From positions 62,001 to 126,000 of the forward strand of contig OW568894.1 of NCBI GenBank assembly GCA_938743325.2: a DNA stretch of 64,000 nucleotides, read 5' to 3'. Within the stretch, counting starts at the first letter, position 1. Every line of letters starts with the position of its first letter. The notes beneath the pieces were generated by a model. That model worked only from the letters and a program-made list of their open reading frames with translations. It was not told where the DNA came from and searched no databases. Position numbers and translations under genes: made by a program. Of the stretch, positions 45,439 to 55,030 are shown piece by piece. The stretch is from Pycnococcus provasolii (Eukaryota; Chlorophyta; Pseudoscourfieldiophyceae; Pseudoscourfieldiales; Pycnococcaceae).

Positions 45439-45952
45439 TCACTAAACTATAGCGAACACGGAAATGCAAATAAAAAGCAAGCAGACACGAATGAGTAAAG
45501 AAGACCTCTGATAAAGGAAAAGGACCCGAGGACCGAGGAGGAGCAGAGCACACGCATAGAGGAGACAAGCCAAAGACTCTTCAAGCCGAACAGAACCTAT
45601 GCATATGCATGGGCGGGCAACACCACCACCACAGGGGGGACATCCATGGGACGTCGTCGAAGGCATTCATGCGAACATGGGAACTACGATAGGGGAGCAT
45701 TTCAGGTCGAATAAATTCTATTCTATGCCCAGCGGTGGTCTCTATGGGCGGAATTCCGGAATTCCCCCCCCTCGGGCCCTGTTCCCTTCCCAACCCCGAA
45801 TTCAATTCCGTTCCATGCATGCATGCAGTTCAGTTATTAAGGTTAGGGGTGGAAAGTTAGGGGTTCTATCGTTGTTGGGAATTCGTTGTTCCATTTATTT
45901 GGGGGTTGGCCTCACCAGGTGTGTCACTTCCCTCCTCTTCCCTCCTGTCTTC
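45439..45952. other. Intergenic, no gene seen
   Basis: Divergent spacer between the Tyr/Gly gene and the RCC1-type gene, holding a palindromic GGAATTCCGGAATTCC at about 45749-45766 and TTAGGGG motifs near 45840-45865. Confidence 0.5.
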
Positions 45953-46939
45953 ATGGAGGAATGCGCGTCCCTTCAACTAGGGGGATCTGCCTCAGAAGAA
46001 GAGTCGATCGCGTACAAGGTGATGCGCACCGTGTGGGTGCCGTGGCAGCGTGAACGAAGACTCGGTCGTGAACAAGAACGAATACAGGCGACACGACGAA
46101 GTGCGTGCCTCGACGCAGGCTTCCGTCACGCCGCGGTGTTGCGACACGACGGGGGAGTCGCGTGCTGGGGATCGAACGACGATGACCAGGCGCCTCCCGA
46201 TGGAGCTGATGGGGACTTCGTTGCCATTTCTGCCGGTTCGTACCACTCGCTCGCGTTGCGACGCAACGGCAGTGTCGCGTGCTGGGGACACAACGGCTAC
46301 GGCCAGGCGCCTCCCGACGGCGTCGAGGGCGACTTTGTCGCCATTTCTGCCGGTTGGGGGCACTCGCTCGCGTTGCGACGCAACGGCAGTGTCGCGTGCT
46401 GGGGATACAACGACGATGACCAGGCGCCTCCCGATGGAGCTGATGGGGACTTCGTTGCCATTTCTGCCGGCGATGACCACTCGATAGCACTCCGACGCGA
46501 CGGCAATGTCGCGTGCTTGGGCTCTAACGACGACGGCCAGGCGCCTCCCGACGGCGTCGAGGGTGACTTTGTCGCGATCGCTGCCGGTGGTCGACACTCG
46601 CTCGCGTTGCGACGCAACGGCAATGTCGCGTGCTGGGGCTCTAACGACGATGGTCAGGCGCCTCCAAACGGCGTCGAGGGTGACTTTGTCGCGATCGCAG
46701 CTGGTCTTAATTACTCGCTAGCGCTGACACGCAACGGCAAAGTCGCGTGTTGGGGTCTCAACGACGATGGCGAGGCGCCTCCAAACGGCGTCGAGGGTGA
46801 CTTTGTCGCGATCGCAGCGGGTGTTCATCACTCGCTAGCGTTGCGACGCAACGGCAGTGTCGCGTGCTGGGGACACAACGGCTTCGGCCAGGCGCCTCCC
46901 GCCGGCTTGGACGGTCCTTTCAAGACGCCAGAGGTGTAA
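45953..46939 (+). CDS. RCC1/BLIP-II-type beta-propeller repeat protein
   Basis: Residues about 62-325 are seven 39-residue repeats of the form 'HSLALRRNGSVACWGHNGYGQAPP' plus 'DFVAISAG', the RCC1-like blade, enough for one seven-bladed propeller. The N-terminus (1-60) is basic and without signal peptide. Start taken at ATG 45953 ('MEECASLQLGG'); ATG 46022 is an alternative. The repeats are almost identical, unlike the diverged blades of true RCC1, and resemble the 'ACWG-N-GQ-PP' repeats of many bacterial and protist proteins. Probable protein-binding scaffold; the partner is unknown. Confidence 0.8.
   Translation: MEECASLQLGGSASEEESIAYKVMRTVWVPWQRERRLGREQERIQATRRSACLDAGFRHAAVLRHDGGVACWGSNDDDQAPPDGADGDFVAISAGSYHSLALRRNGSVACWGHNGYGQAPPDGVEGDFVAISAGWGHSLALRRNGSVACWGYNDDDQAPPDGADGDFVAISAGDDHSIALRRDGNVACLGSNDDGQAPPDGVEGDFVAIAAGGRHSLALRRNGNVACWGSNDDGQAPPNGVEGDFVAIAAGLNYSLALTRNGKVACWGLNDDGEAPPNGVEGDFVAIAAGVHHSLALRRNGSVACWGHNGFGQAPPAGLDGPFKTPEV
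46127..46936 (+). repeat. 117-bp coding tandem repeat, seven units
   Basis: GTCGCGTGCT recurs at 46157, 46274, 46391, 46508, 46625, 46742 and 46859, exactly 117 bp apart each time with no indels. Units 1 and 3 share a variant spacer (DDDQAPPDGADGDF), hinting at 234-bp block duplication. Confidence 0.93.
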
Positions 46940-47556
46940 CATTCGAGTTGTAACATTCGCAGACACACATTGTAGTTGAAATCACTTCAAATAATACGTG
47001 CCTGACCAGAGACGGGCGTGAAGCGAGGTACCGCACATTACGTGATACCAAATAAAAAGTACTGTACAGTACAGTACATACACGTGTAAAGGTTTAAAGG
47101 TAGTTATAGGTAGGCGTGTAGGCCGAGATCCTTGCCCTCATGTTAATGCAGTGCGTGATGGCACGCACGCCGACCTCAACATCCAGCCCAAGGCCCAAGC
47201 GCCGTGCAAGTTGCTGTCTGCTGAGACTATCGTAGAGAGACCAGTGCCTCCGACCGTTGAGTTAATAGACTAGGGAAGGATGCCGCTCCTGCCACCCGCT
47301 CAAGCCTCGCTTTTCCTGCTTGAGCCTATCCCATCGACGGCCAGGCGTGCAAGCTCTGCAAGTCCCCTGGGGGAATATGTAGAAGGAGAGAGTGTGCGTT
47401 ATCCACACAGCACGCATGAAGAATGCAAGTTGTGTGCGTGCATGTGTGCATGTGATTCCGAACCCTAATTAGTTTCGTCCCAACGTCTTTCCATCCAGGT
47501 GAAGTTCGTCTTTGGTCTTTGTTTTTTCATTCTCCCTTTCGCCGAATCAAATCGTA
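46940..47556. other. Intergenic, no gene seen
   Basis: Spacer between the RCC1-type gene and the mitochondrial carrier. A short ACAGTACAGTACAGTACAT stretch near 47058-47080 is the only notable repeat; small frames (47280-47465) have no support. Confidence 0.5.
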
Positions 47557-48889
47557 ATGTCCTCGACGACCGTTGTGCTGACTCGTCGTCAGCTGCTTGA
47601 GCTCCCTTCGTTTCAACCACTAGGAGCTCGTGGGCCGCAACCGCTGGGCTTGATTAGTGCGAAGGTACGTGTGGATCCCGTCAACCGAGTTTGCGTTCGG
47701 GACCCGTTCCACGTTTTTTGCCGATGCGTTCGTTTCCGCCTCTTCCGATGGTTTGAACTTGCATTTCTATGTTTTGTTTGTTGTTTTCATCATTTGCCTG
47801 GGTGGCGGCCACACACACACACACACACACACTTGTGTTGTGATGTGATGTGTGCTTTGCTTTTTATTTCACTTTTCACGTGTTCCTTGGTTCACCTTGC
47901 TTGCAGCATACTGCACCTTACTTACATGAATGACCCACACCAACTTACACCTCTCCCGGCAGAAAAATGCGGAACCTGAGCCGAAAAAGAAGTCGTTCGA
48001 GGAAATCATGGCCAAGGCGGGAAAGTCCGCGCTGCGTGGCGGAATTCCGGGCATGATCTCCATGTGCGTGCAAGTCCTCGGCCTCATGTGGATGCGCACC
48101 ACCATGAACTACCAGTACGCCAACGGACTCAGCACGATGCAGGCGCTCAAGACACTCTACGCCGACGGTGGAATCCCGCGCTTCTACAAAGGACTCGCAC
48201 CCGCGCTCATCCAAGGACCTCTGTCCCGTTTCGGAGACACCGCCGCCAACGCGGGCATGCTAGCGCTGCTCGAAGGATCGAGCCTGCCCATCTTCGTGCA
48301 AACGTTCGCCGCCTCCGGAGGAGCGGCGTTCTTCCGCGTCTTCCTCATGCCCGTTGACACGCTCAAGACGTACATGCAGGTGAATGGAGCACAGGCACTT
48401 CCCATGCTCGGCGCAAAAATCAAGTCCGGAGGACCGCTCGTGCTGTACGCCGGAAGCTTCGCCGCGCTCGCCGCGACGTGGGTGGGACACTACCCGTGGT
48501 TCGTCACGCACAACTACCTCAACGCCAAGCTGCCCCGCTCCAACGTGATGTGGCGCAAGCTCGCGCGCTCCGCACTCATCGGCTGGTGCTCGAGCTTCGT
48601 GTCTGATGTCGTGTCGAACTCGATCCGCGTCCTCAAGACGAAGACGCAGACGAGCACGGAGAACATCAACATGATGACAGCACTGAAACAGGTGCTCAAG
48701 GAGGATGGCGTGAAGGGACTCTTCACGCGCGGACTTGGCACGAAGCTCGTGTGCAACGGCATCCAGGGCGTGTGCTTCACGGTGGTGTGGAAGCTGCTCG
48801 AGGAGGAGTGGGCGAAGAAGGACGCCGAGGCGGAGAAGGCGATGAAGAACCTGCCCAAGAAGGGCGAGACGGTGAAAAAGACAAAGTAG
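47557..48889 (+). CDS. Mitochondrial carrier family protein (one intron)
   Basis: Exon 1 is 47557-47664 (36 codons, 'MSSTTVVLTRRQLLELP'), exon 2 47963-48889. The intron 47665-47962 runs GTACGT...CGGCAG, phase 0, and contains a (CA)n tract. The joined protein is about 345 residues with three ~100-residue repeats of paired helices. Only the second repeat keeps the carrier signature clearly ('FLMPVDTLKTYMQ'); the first and third are degenerate ('IRVLKTKTQ'). It should sit in the inner mitochondrial (or another organelle) membrane and exchange solutes. The Lys-rich C-terminus is unusual. Substrate not deducible; weak signatures suggest a divergent subfamily. Confidence 0.85.
47665..47962 (+). other. 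GT-AG intron of the mitochondrial carrier gene
   Basis: 298-bp intron; donor AAG|GTACGT, acceptor CGGCAG|AAA, phase 0, T-rich. The frames on either side join into one carrier protein, and the flanking reading frames hit stops if read through. Confidence 0.85.
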
Positions 48890-49102
48890 TCGTGAGCGCG
48901 GCGGGAGCGGCGCGGCGCACGGCGCAACGAATCACCAGATAAAAGATGGGGGCGGTACGAGGGAAATATATATGCACTTTGTGTGTTTTTTTTCAATCAA
49001 ACACACACACACATACATACAAAAAAAAACTTTAATATGACTATCACAACTTTCGTTACTACAAATACTGTATGAAAAAAATAAATGAAGTTGATGGTGA
49101 GC

Positions 49103-52033
49103 TTACGCGCCCGCCATACCAATACAGTCGTCACTCAATGAGGTGGACACGCAGCCATTCACGTGCACATTCCACGATTCCACGTGATCGCAGTTGCTAT
49201 CTGTACCGTGATGGCGAGTAGACGTTGAGTCCCACACGCCACGCGCGTCAATGATTGCCATGGCTTTCCGAGTGCGTTCTGCAACATGCGCGACAATCTC
49301 CGGGGTAAGTAGACCCATCGAAACGAACAACAATCCTCCAGCTTGGAGACTTTTCGCCTTCTCGAGAGCCCACTGTGACATCGAACTGATGTCACATTGA
49401 CCGCCACCGCCACGCTCGTAGGCTGTACAGTTCAAGCCGGGCATGCGCAGCAAGGCGTCTCGAAGTGCAGAAGGTAGTGCAGCGCTGTGCGAGTCGGCGT
49501 CAAGCGTAAGAATTAAGGCATTTCCGCCGCCGGAAGCTAAGCGCATGGAAAGCATTTTCTCCATTCCTTCTTTCATGTCACTAAGCACATTGGTTGAGAT
49601 GATGGCGTGAGAAGATGATGGCGCAGCAACCGCAAGACGTGCAGCGGGGGTCAACGTCGTGCCTCTTCGAGGAATTCCACCGGCACGATGGGAGCATAAT
49701 GCGCGCGGCAGCGAAACACCCGCAAACTGAGGCACGTAAGGCTTGTCCAAAGCCACACGATGCAGCACAGCCAACGCCCTTTCCGCACGCTCGTTCGCCG
49801 CACGAAGAGCGTCATTGTCAATCGCAGTTGGCGCGACAATCGACATTCCAAAGTTGGCCACGATGAATGCCGTGCGGCAACGCATCAACCCAAGAAGAAG
49901 CATGCCGACATCCGAGTCGCGAGGAACCACGCGGCGCTTGATGAGGCCCTGCTGCTCCTCACCGTGCACCTTGGAGAGCGCAGCAAGCGCAATGCAAGGT
50001 ACGTCAGACTCGAGCGCAGTGTCAACGTCACCAGAACGTCGGAGCGAGGACGACGATCCTTGTTTCCGCGGAACCGTCATGCCTTCCCCTTCCCCACCCT
50101 TGATGAGCTCGCATGTGTCTTTCAATGGCCATCCAACCTGCAGCGGCTCACCAACACCCATGGCCGTCGTCGTCATGTTTGAGCTTTCTCTCCAAAGGCT
50201 TAGACGTTTCCTAGCTGTGGAGAGTCCTTGGAAGTATCCCGTTGACTCGTCGAAGAATATACTTGCGTCAATGAACGAGTGCATAGGCGCACCTTTCGCA
50301 GCAATGCCCAAAATCAGAGGAGTGAGAGGTCCACCTCGAACGAGAACGTTGCAGCGCCCTTGTGGTGCGGCCGGACACCTGAGTTTTTTGGTGAAGCGCT
50401 CCATAAGTGCACTCCATCTACGAATCTGCTTGAGCGCGTCACGCTCCGAACTCTTTGGATCAGGTGCTGGGAGAATCAGCACTTGCTCTTCACTACGCAG
50501 CATGGCTCCTATCCCACGCTTACGGCCAATCGCAATCAGGCGCACACCTCTTGCACGATCAAAGCTCGAGCCGGCAATGTTTGTGCCATACGGTTCGTCG
50601 TCAACGCCGACGCCGAAAAATTTGCGCAGAGCGGCAATGTTTCGTTGACTCGATAGCGCGTCGGGGGGTACGGCGACTGCCTCGGCGAATTTGCTCAACT
50701 CCGCTTGTGCGGCAGCTGTCACAGATGACGACGAGTCTGCATCCTCCTGCAACGATCTACGCCTCCGTCGCCGCCGCTGAAGCACATTTTCGTCATTGTT
50801 GTCGCCGTTTTCCGATTTGAATGCATCGTCAGGGTCATCAAGAATCCCGGCGTCGTACGTCGGCGATGTGAGCAGGGCCCGTCCCGCCTCAACTGCCGCG
50901 GCGACATGCTTCGAAGCGTCGGCTGATGCAACGCAAGATGTGGGAGGTCCCGTGATGATCGCGTCACCGTCTTCAAGGATACGTGCGATGCCGTCAAACC
51001 CGCCGTCCGAGGCCACGTGTAGCCAACCCTCGTAAGCCGGAATGGATTGCGCCGTCGTGTCGTTGTCGTTGGAGGCTGCAATTCTCTGTTGCTTCGCCTT
51101 GATTCTGTTGTGCTTTGCCGTCGACCGAAAACGTTGCATCAACAGAACGTGATGCAGTCCGAGAAGTCGAACACGCGCGCCGCAGCTGATGGACTGGAGG
51201 AGAAGCTGTCTCTCGGCGTTCCTCGGCAACTCCCACAGCGTCAGTTCGGCAGAGTCAGCGAGTTCCACGCGTGCATTTCTATGTCTCCTCGCTTCATGCC
51301 ACACAGACGACCGGCCTCCAATGGCGCCGCACGCTCGCGCGGCAGCTTCGGCGTAGTGTCGGACACGCGAGCGTGACAATCTGTCTGCAAGACTTTTCGG
51401 TGCACCGGCGTGCATACTACCGTCTTCGACGAAGCGTCCTTCGCCACTCTCACCGAACAGCCGCTCGATAGACCACCACGGCGTTCTTTTCCGCGCCGTC
51501 GCGTCTGCTTGACCTTGCGAGTAGAGCCTTGTGGTGGTGGTGGTTGTCGTCGTCGTCGCGGGCGCGTTTTTTCTCTTCGTCTTTTGTTTTTTTGAGCTCT
51601 GCATGGATACCCTGAGTCCCGCCGAGTCAGCAAGCGCACGGTCGATGGCCTTGATCGTATCGTTCACCATCGCCTCGTCCCATATGGCGTACGAGTCTTG
51701 CAGCACACCCGCGGCCGTCTGCGCGTACGAGTACGACACTCGCATATCGCCCATAGAAGCCGCTGACGGCTTGTCTCTGATCGCGAATACCGCAAGTGCG
51801 CCGACGATGAATCCTAGCGCAGAGACGGAGAGCATCGCACCGATCGCAAACGAACCGCCGCCGGCGTGAGAGGCACCACTGGTGCTACTACCGCCACCAC
51901 CACCACCACCACCACCACCACCACGAAGCCCACGTGAGTACCCGTACCCCGAACCCCTAACCGACGACACGGACGCCGCCGAGGAGCCGCCCTTAAGGAG
52001 CCAAGGCGACGAGGAGGAGCTCCGGGACGCCAT
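49103..52033 (-). CDS. Large type II membrane protein of unknown function
   Basis: About 976 residues from ATG 52033 ('MASRSSSSSPW'). A short Ser/Gly-rich cytoplasmic stretch is followed by one hydrophobic anchor at about 48-73 ('FAIGAMLSVSALGFIVGALAVFAI'). The lumenal part has a basic/Thr-rich linker (about 155-185), a long mixed region with Cys pairs, an Arg-rich loop ('RRRRRRRRSL', about 425) and a C-terminal globular portion ('SIVAPTAIDNDALRAANERAE', 'SHAIISTNVLSDMKEG'). The plan is that of Golgi glycosyltransferase-like enzymes, but I see no DxD or other family motif I can assign. Convergent with the carrier gene. Telomere-like repeats lie just upstream. Confidence 0.65.
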   Translation of the reverse strand: MASRSSSSSPWLLKGGSSAASVSSVRGSGYGYSRGLRGGGGGGGGGGGSSTSGASHAGGGSFAIGAMLSVSALGFIVGALAVFAIRDKPSAASMGDMRVSYSYAQTAAGVLQDSYAIWDEAMVNDTIKAIDRALADSAGLRVSMQSSKKQKTKRKNAPATTTTTTTTTRLYSQGQADATARKRTPWWSIERLFGESGEGRFVEDGSMHAGAPKSLADRLSRSRVRHYAEAAARACGAIGGRSSVWHEARRHRNARVELADSAELTLWELPRNAERQLLLQSISCGARVRLLGLHHVLLMQRFRSTAKHNRIKAKQQRIAASNDNDTTAQSIPAYEGWLHVASDGGFDGIARILEDGDAIITGPPTSCVASADASKHVAAAVEAGRALLTSPTYDAGILDDPDDAFKSENGDNNDENVLQRRRRRRRSLQEDADSSSSVTAAAQAELSKFAEAVAVPPDALSSQRNIAALRKFFGVGVDDEPYGTNIAGSSFDRARGVRLIAIGRKRGIGAMLRSEEQVLILPAPDPKSSERDALKQIRRWSALMERFTKKLRCPAAPQGRCNVLVRGGPLTPLILGIAAKGAPMHSFIDASIFFDESTGYFQGLSTARKRLSLWRESSNMTTTAMGVGEPLQVGWPLKDTCELIKGGEGEGMTVPRKQGSSSSLRRSGDVDTALESDVPCIALAALSKVHGEEQQGLIKRRVVPRDSDVGMLLLGLMRCRTAFIVANFGMSIVAPTAIDNDALRAANERAERALAVLHRVALDKPYVPQFAGVSLPRALCSHRAGGIPRRGTTLTPAARLAVAAPSSSHAIISTNVLSDMKEGMEKMLSMRLASGGGNALILTLDADSHSAALPSALRDALLRMPGLNCTAYERGGGGQCDISSMSQWALEKAKSLQAGGLLFVSMGLLTPEIVAHVAERTRKAMAIIDARGVWDSTSTRHHGTDSNCDHVESWNVHVNGCVSTSLSDDCIGMAGA

Positions 52034-52105
52034 GGCTCTGAAGATGAAGAAGGTGCATTCAGCGCAACGCAACGCAAACAAACTCCTGGAGGAGTTCGCA
52101 AAAAC

Positions 52106-52137
52106 CACACCCTCCGTAACCCTAACCCTAACCCTAA
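52106..52137. repeat. Interstitial telomere-like repeat
   Basis: Three to four CCCTAA units about 80-100 bp upstream of the ATG of the large membrane-protein gene, in the short spacer to the MFS gene. Confidence 0.8.
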
Positions 52138-52265
52138 TCCTGCTGCACTTTGGTTTTGTTTTGTTTTGGTGGCACCGTGCTTTGTGTGCTTTGCGCGTGC
52201 CTCTGATCTACTATTTTTCTGTGCTGTGCTTTGCTTACACGAGTGTAAAGAGTTCTTTACACTCT

Positions 52266-53706
52266 TTACACGCTGGAATTTGGCGCTTCAAGCGTTTTTT
52301 TCTTCGCCGATTCGCGTCTTTCCGTCGCTCTCAAGCTTTCGCTTGGCGGGGATTCGAGCAGGGACGCACTTGGTACCATCGTGGTGTACAAACCGCACGC
52401 GACCGGAAACAATAGGCCGACGAGGTTCAAGCCGCGCCAACCTATCACGCTCAGCAAAGGACCGGACACGGCGGCGCATGCTCCTGCAATCACAAAGCTC
52501 GCAGTCTCAACCACGCCCTGGAGGTTGCGTGCGTCCGAGGCTGGCAGGCTCGCACTCGGCGCAAGCAAGCTCGATCCAGCGACGTACATCAGATGCCATC
52601 CGAGGCCAAGCGCAAGGAGCGCGGAGACGTATGACGCGAGTGCGGCGGTTTCCGACGCGGCCACCACGAAGCAGAGCGTCATCATCGACGCGCCAATCAG
52701 TGCGACGGCGCGCTTTCCCAAGCGCCTTACGATGTCGCCGCTCACAAGTCCGGGAAGGAACTGTTTCGTTGATTGAGTGTGCTAGGTTGTTAGTGGCGCC
52801 GTATTTATCCGCCGCGGATAGTCAGAGTATATGCACACGTACCATGCCCACAAAGTGAGCTTGAAGTGCCGTCGCGGCATCGGCAAAATTGTGCCCGCCT
52901 TCCGAAACCATGGCCATCGGCGTCGCGTTCATGACGAGAATCATGCCCGCCCAACTTGTGACGGTGTTTGCCGCGCCAAGCCTTGCGCCACCGCTGCGCA
53001 TGAGCGTCGTGAGCGCCGACGCGCCGTTGCCACTGCTCTGCGCATCAACTTGCGTCTTAACGGGCGGTCGACCACCTCTCATCATCAGCGCGAGCACAAT
53101 CTGGAAGGCGAACAAGCCTGCGACAGCCAAGAACGACGCGGCAAACTGTTCGCGTGCAGCGTTCTTCGTCGCCTTCGCAAGTTCGGGGCCCGCGACGGCG
53201 GCGAGTGTGCCACCCGCGACAACCATGGCGAGAGCTCTTGGCCTGTCGTGCTCGTCAACCGCCTCTGCGGCAACGAATCGGAGCTGGGCGAGTGGGGCGT
53301 TGCCAACACCGATGACGACGATGCCGCACAATAGAACGGCGTATTGTCTCACGACGACTCCCTGCCAAGCAACAAGGCTCCCCACGAGTCCCAGTGCGCT
53401 GCCAAGCACGAGCAGGCGTCTCCTTCCGTGCTTGGACGCCGCGGAAGAGGCCAGCGACGAGACCGCGGCTCGCGCGAACATTTCAATCGCAGGTGTCGTC
53501 GTCGCGAGCGCGGCGGATCCTGCGGTAAGTTCCTTGGTGACGAGTGCGAGCGCTGTGATGAGCACGCCAACGGCACTGAAGAACGCCGCCTGTCCCAATG
53601 ACGCGAGCGCGACGTCGTACCATCCTCCAAGCTTATTCCCATCCTCCTCCTTAACACCCACAGGTACCACATGTGCAGGTGCCACATGTGCCTGCGCGTG
53701 CGCCAT
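52266..53706 (-). CDS. Major facilitator superfamily transporter (one intron)
   Basis: Exon 1 is 53706-52843 (288 codons), exon 2 52760-52266 (164 codons and stop); the 82-bp intron 52842-52761 has GTACGT and ACAG ends, phase 0. The joined ~452-residue protein has a hydrophilic N-terminus and about 12 hydrophobic helices ('AFFSAVGVLITALALV', 'YAVLLCGIVVIGVGNA', 'AVALIGASMMTLCFVV', 'VSALLALGLGWHLMYV'). The MFS loop 2-3 signature is present in altered form ('SKHGRRRLLVLGSALG') and again after the central loop ('GDIVRRLGKRAVALIG'). Resembles bacterial-type MFS drug or metabolite exporters. Start at ATG 53706; substrate unknown. Confidence 0.85.
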
Positions 53707-53771
53707 CGTGCTTTCCAAGCTGAAAGTGAGAAGTCTTCGAAGATGAGCGAGGTGGTGGTGGTGCCAATTGT

Positions 53772-53781
53772 GTCAGGTGAC
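53772..53781. repeat. 10-bp target-site duplication, left
   Basis: GTCAGGTGAC immediately left of the inverted-repeat element; repeated in the same orientation at 54536-54545. Confidence 0.85.
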
Positions 53782-54535
53782 GAGTTTTCGCCTGAAGTGG
53801 ACCAAAAATGCCGAATTTCGCCTGAAGTGGACCGTTAGCTAACCCTAGCCCTAACCCTAACCCTAATCCCTAACCCTAGCCCTAACCATCCCTCTGAACG
53901 GACAGGACAGGCAGTGGCCGACTGGGAGCTAATCCCCCCCCAAAAAGGGGGGGTTGCGGCCAAAATTGGGGAAAATTAGTCCCCCGACCAATTCTGTCGA
54001 CCAATCCCCGGTCAGGTTGGTTGGGGACAACATCCCGGCGCCATGGCGTCGTCGCCGGCGGTGGTGGCGCGCGTAGTGGGGAAGTCTGAGGTGTATGGCT
54101 GGTGGGCAGGCTCACAGGCTGACAGGTGGGGGACTGGTTGACCTCATGTAAGTTGATCTTGTAACATCATGAACAACCTCTTGTCCTATAACCTTAAGGT
54201 CAACCCACTCTCCCTTAAGGTCGCATCCCCCCTCCATGTAGGTTTCATGTTCGAAGATGTTGTTACATGGAGCTTACATGAGTCTTACCAACAAGGCATA
54301 AGCCAGCCGCGTAGCCAGTGAGCCAGCCATACGACACAGACTGCGCTACTACGGGGGTGCCGGTACCGCCGGCGACGACGCCATGGTATCGGCATGTTGG
54401 TCAAAGAAGTCGTGGGTGTAGAGTTAGGGATTAGGGTGTAGGGTTAGGGATTAGGGTTAGGGTTAGGGCTAGGGTTAGCTAACGGTCCACTTCAGGCGAA
54501 ATTCGGCATTTTTGGTCCACTTCAGGCGAAACCTC
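53782..54535. mobile_element. Non-autonomous Mutator-like element (long TIRs with telomeric repeats)
   Basis: A 754-bp element with terminal inverted repeats of at least 100 bp. Both ends start GAG(T/G)TTTCGCCTGAAGTGG, repeat TTCGCCTGAAGTGGACC once inside the arm, and then run into (CCCTAA)n. A 10-bp direct duplication GTCAGGTGAC flanks it. Long TIRs plus a 9-11-bp duplication is the Mutator (MULE) signature. The interior (about 53890-54410) has no transposase, only short frames. The two arms match through the first ~100 bp with a single difference near the outer tip, so the insertion is recent. Confidence 0.85.
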
Positions 54536-54545
54536 GTCAGGTGAC
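54536..54545. repeat. 10-bp target-site duplication, right
   Basis: GTCAGGTGAC, direct copy of 53772-53781. The following 54546-55030 has no gene and is the upstream region of BBS4, with an AACAACAACAAG stretch near 54730. Confidence 0.85.
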
Positions 54546-55030
54546 AAGTCAGCACACCCTTGGAGCGCGCAGAGAAGTATCACGTGAACAACCTCATACC
54601 ATGGCGCATAACCACACTTCGTAACCAACGTGAGTGCGTGAATGCGCGTAAACCTTGTAGGCGACGACGACGACGGTCACCGCGGCACGATCCCATTGAC
54701 CATGCGCAACAACGAGCTGTTCATACCACAACAACAACAAGAAAAACAACAAGGGTCTGCGCGTGAACAACGTCGTCGTCGTCGCGCTCCTGAGAGAAGA
54801 GAAAACTAGGGTAGTAAAGTAGTTCTATATTTGACCGTTGGTGAAGCAGGCATGCAAAGCAGGCAACAAACAAAAACAAGCGTGAAAACCATGCGTATGT
54901 AAACTTATTACCAGTCCCATTCCTGGTGGTGGACACTGGACGGACGGCGTGTTGCTAATACTCGCAGCATTCAACTTCACCTCACCTCCCGCGGCACGCC
55001 ATCCCGCCCCTCGTCCGCTTGTAGGCTCCC

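Noticed and set aside
49743-50648. 301-codon plus-strand frame opposite the large membrane protein
   Set aside because: The minus frame is longer, has a signal anchor and continues on both sides; the plus frame has no domain.
52330-52360. tRNA T-arm-like GGGGATTCGAGC
   Set aside because: Lies inside an MFS exon and no acceptor or anticodon stem can be built around it.
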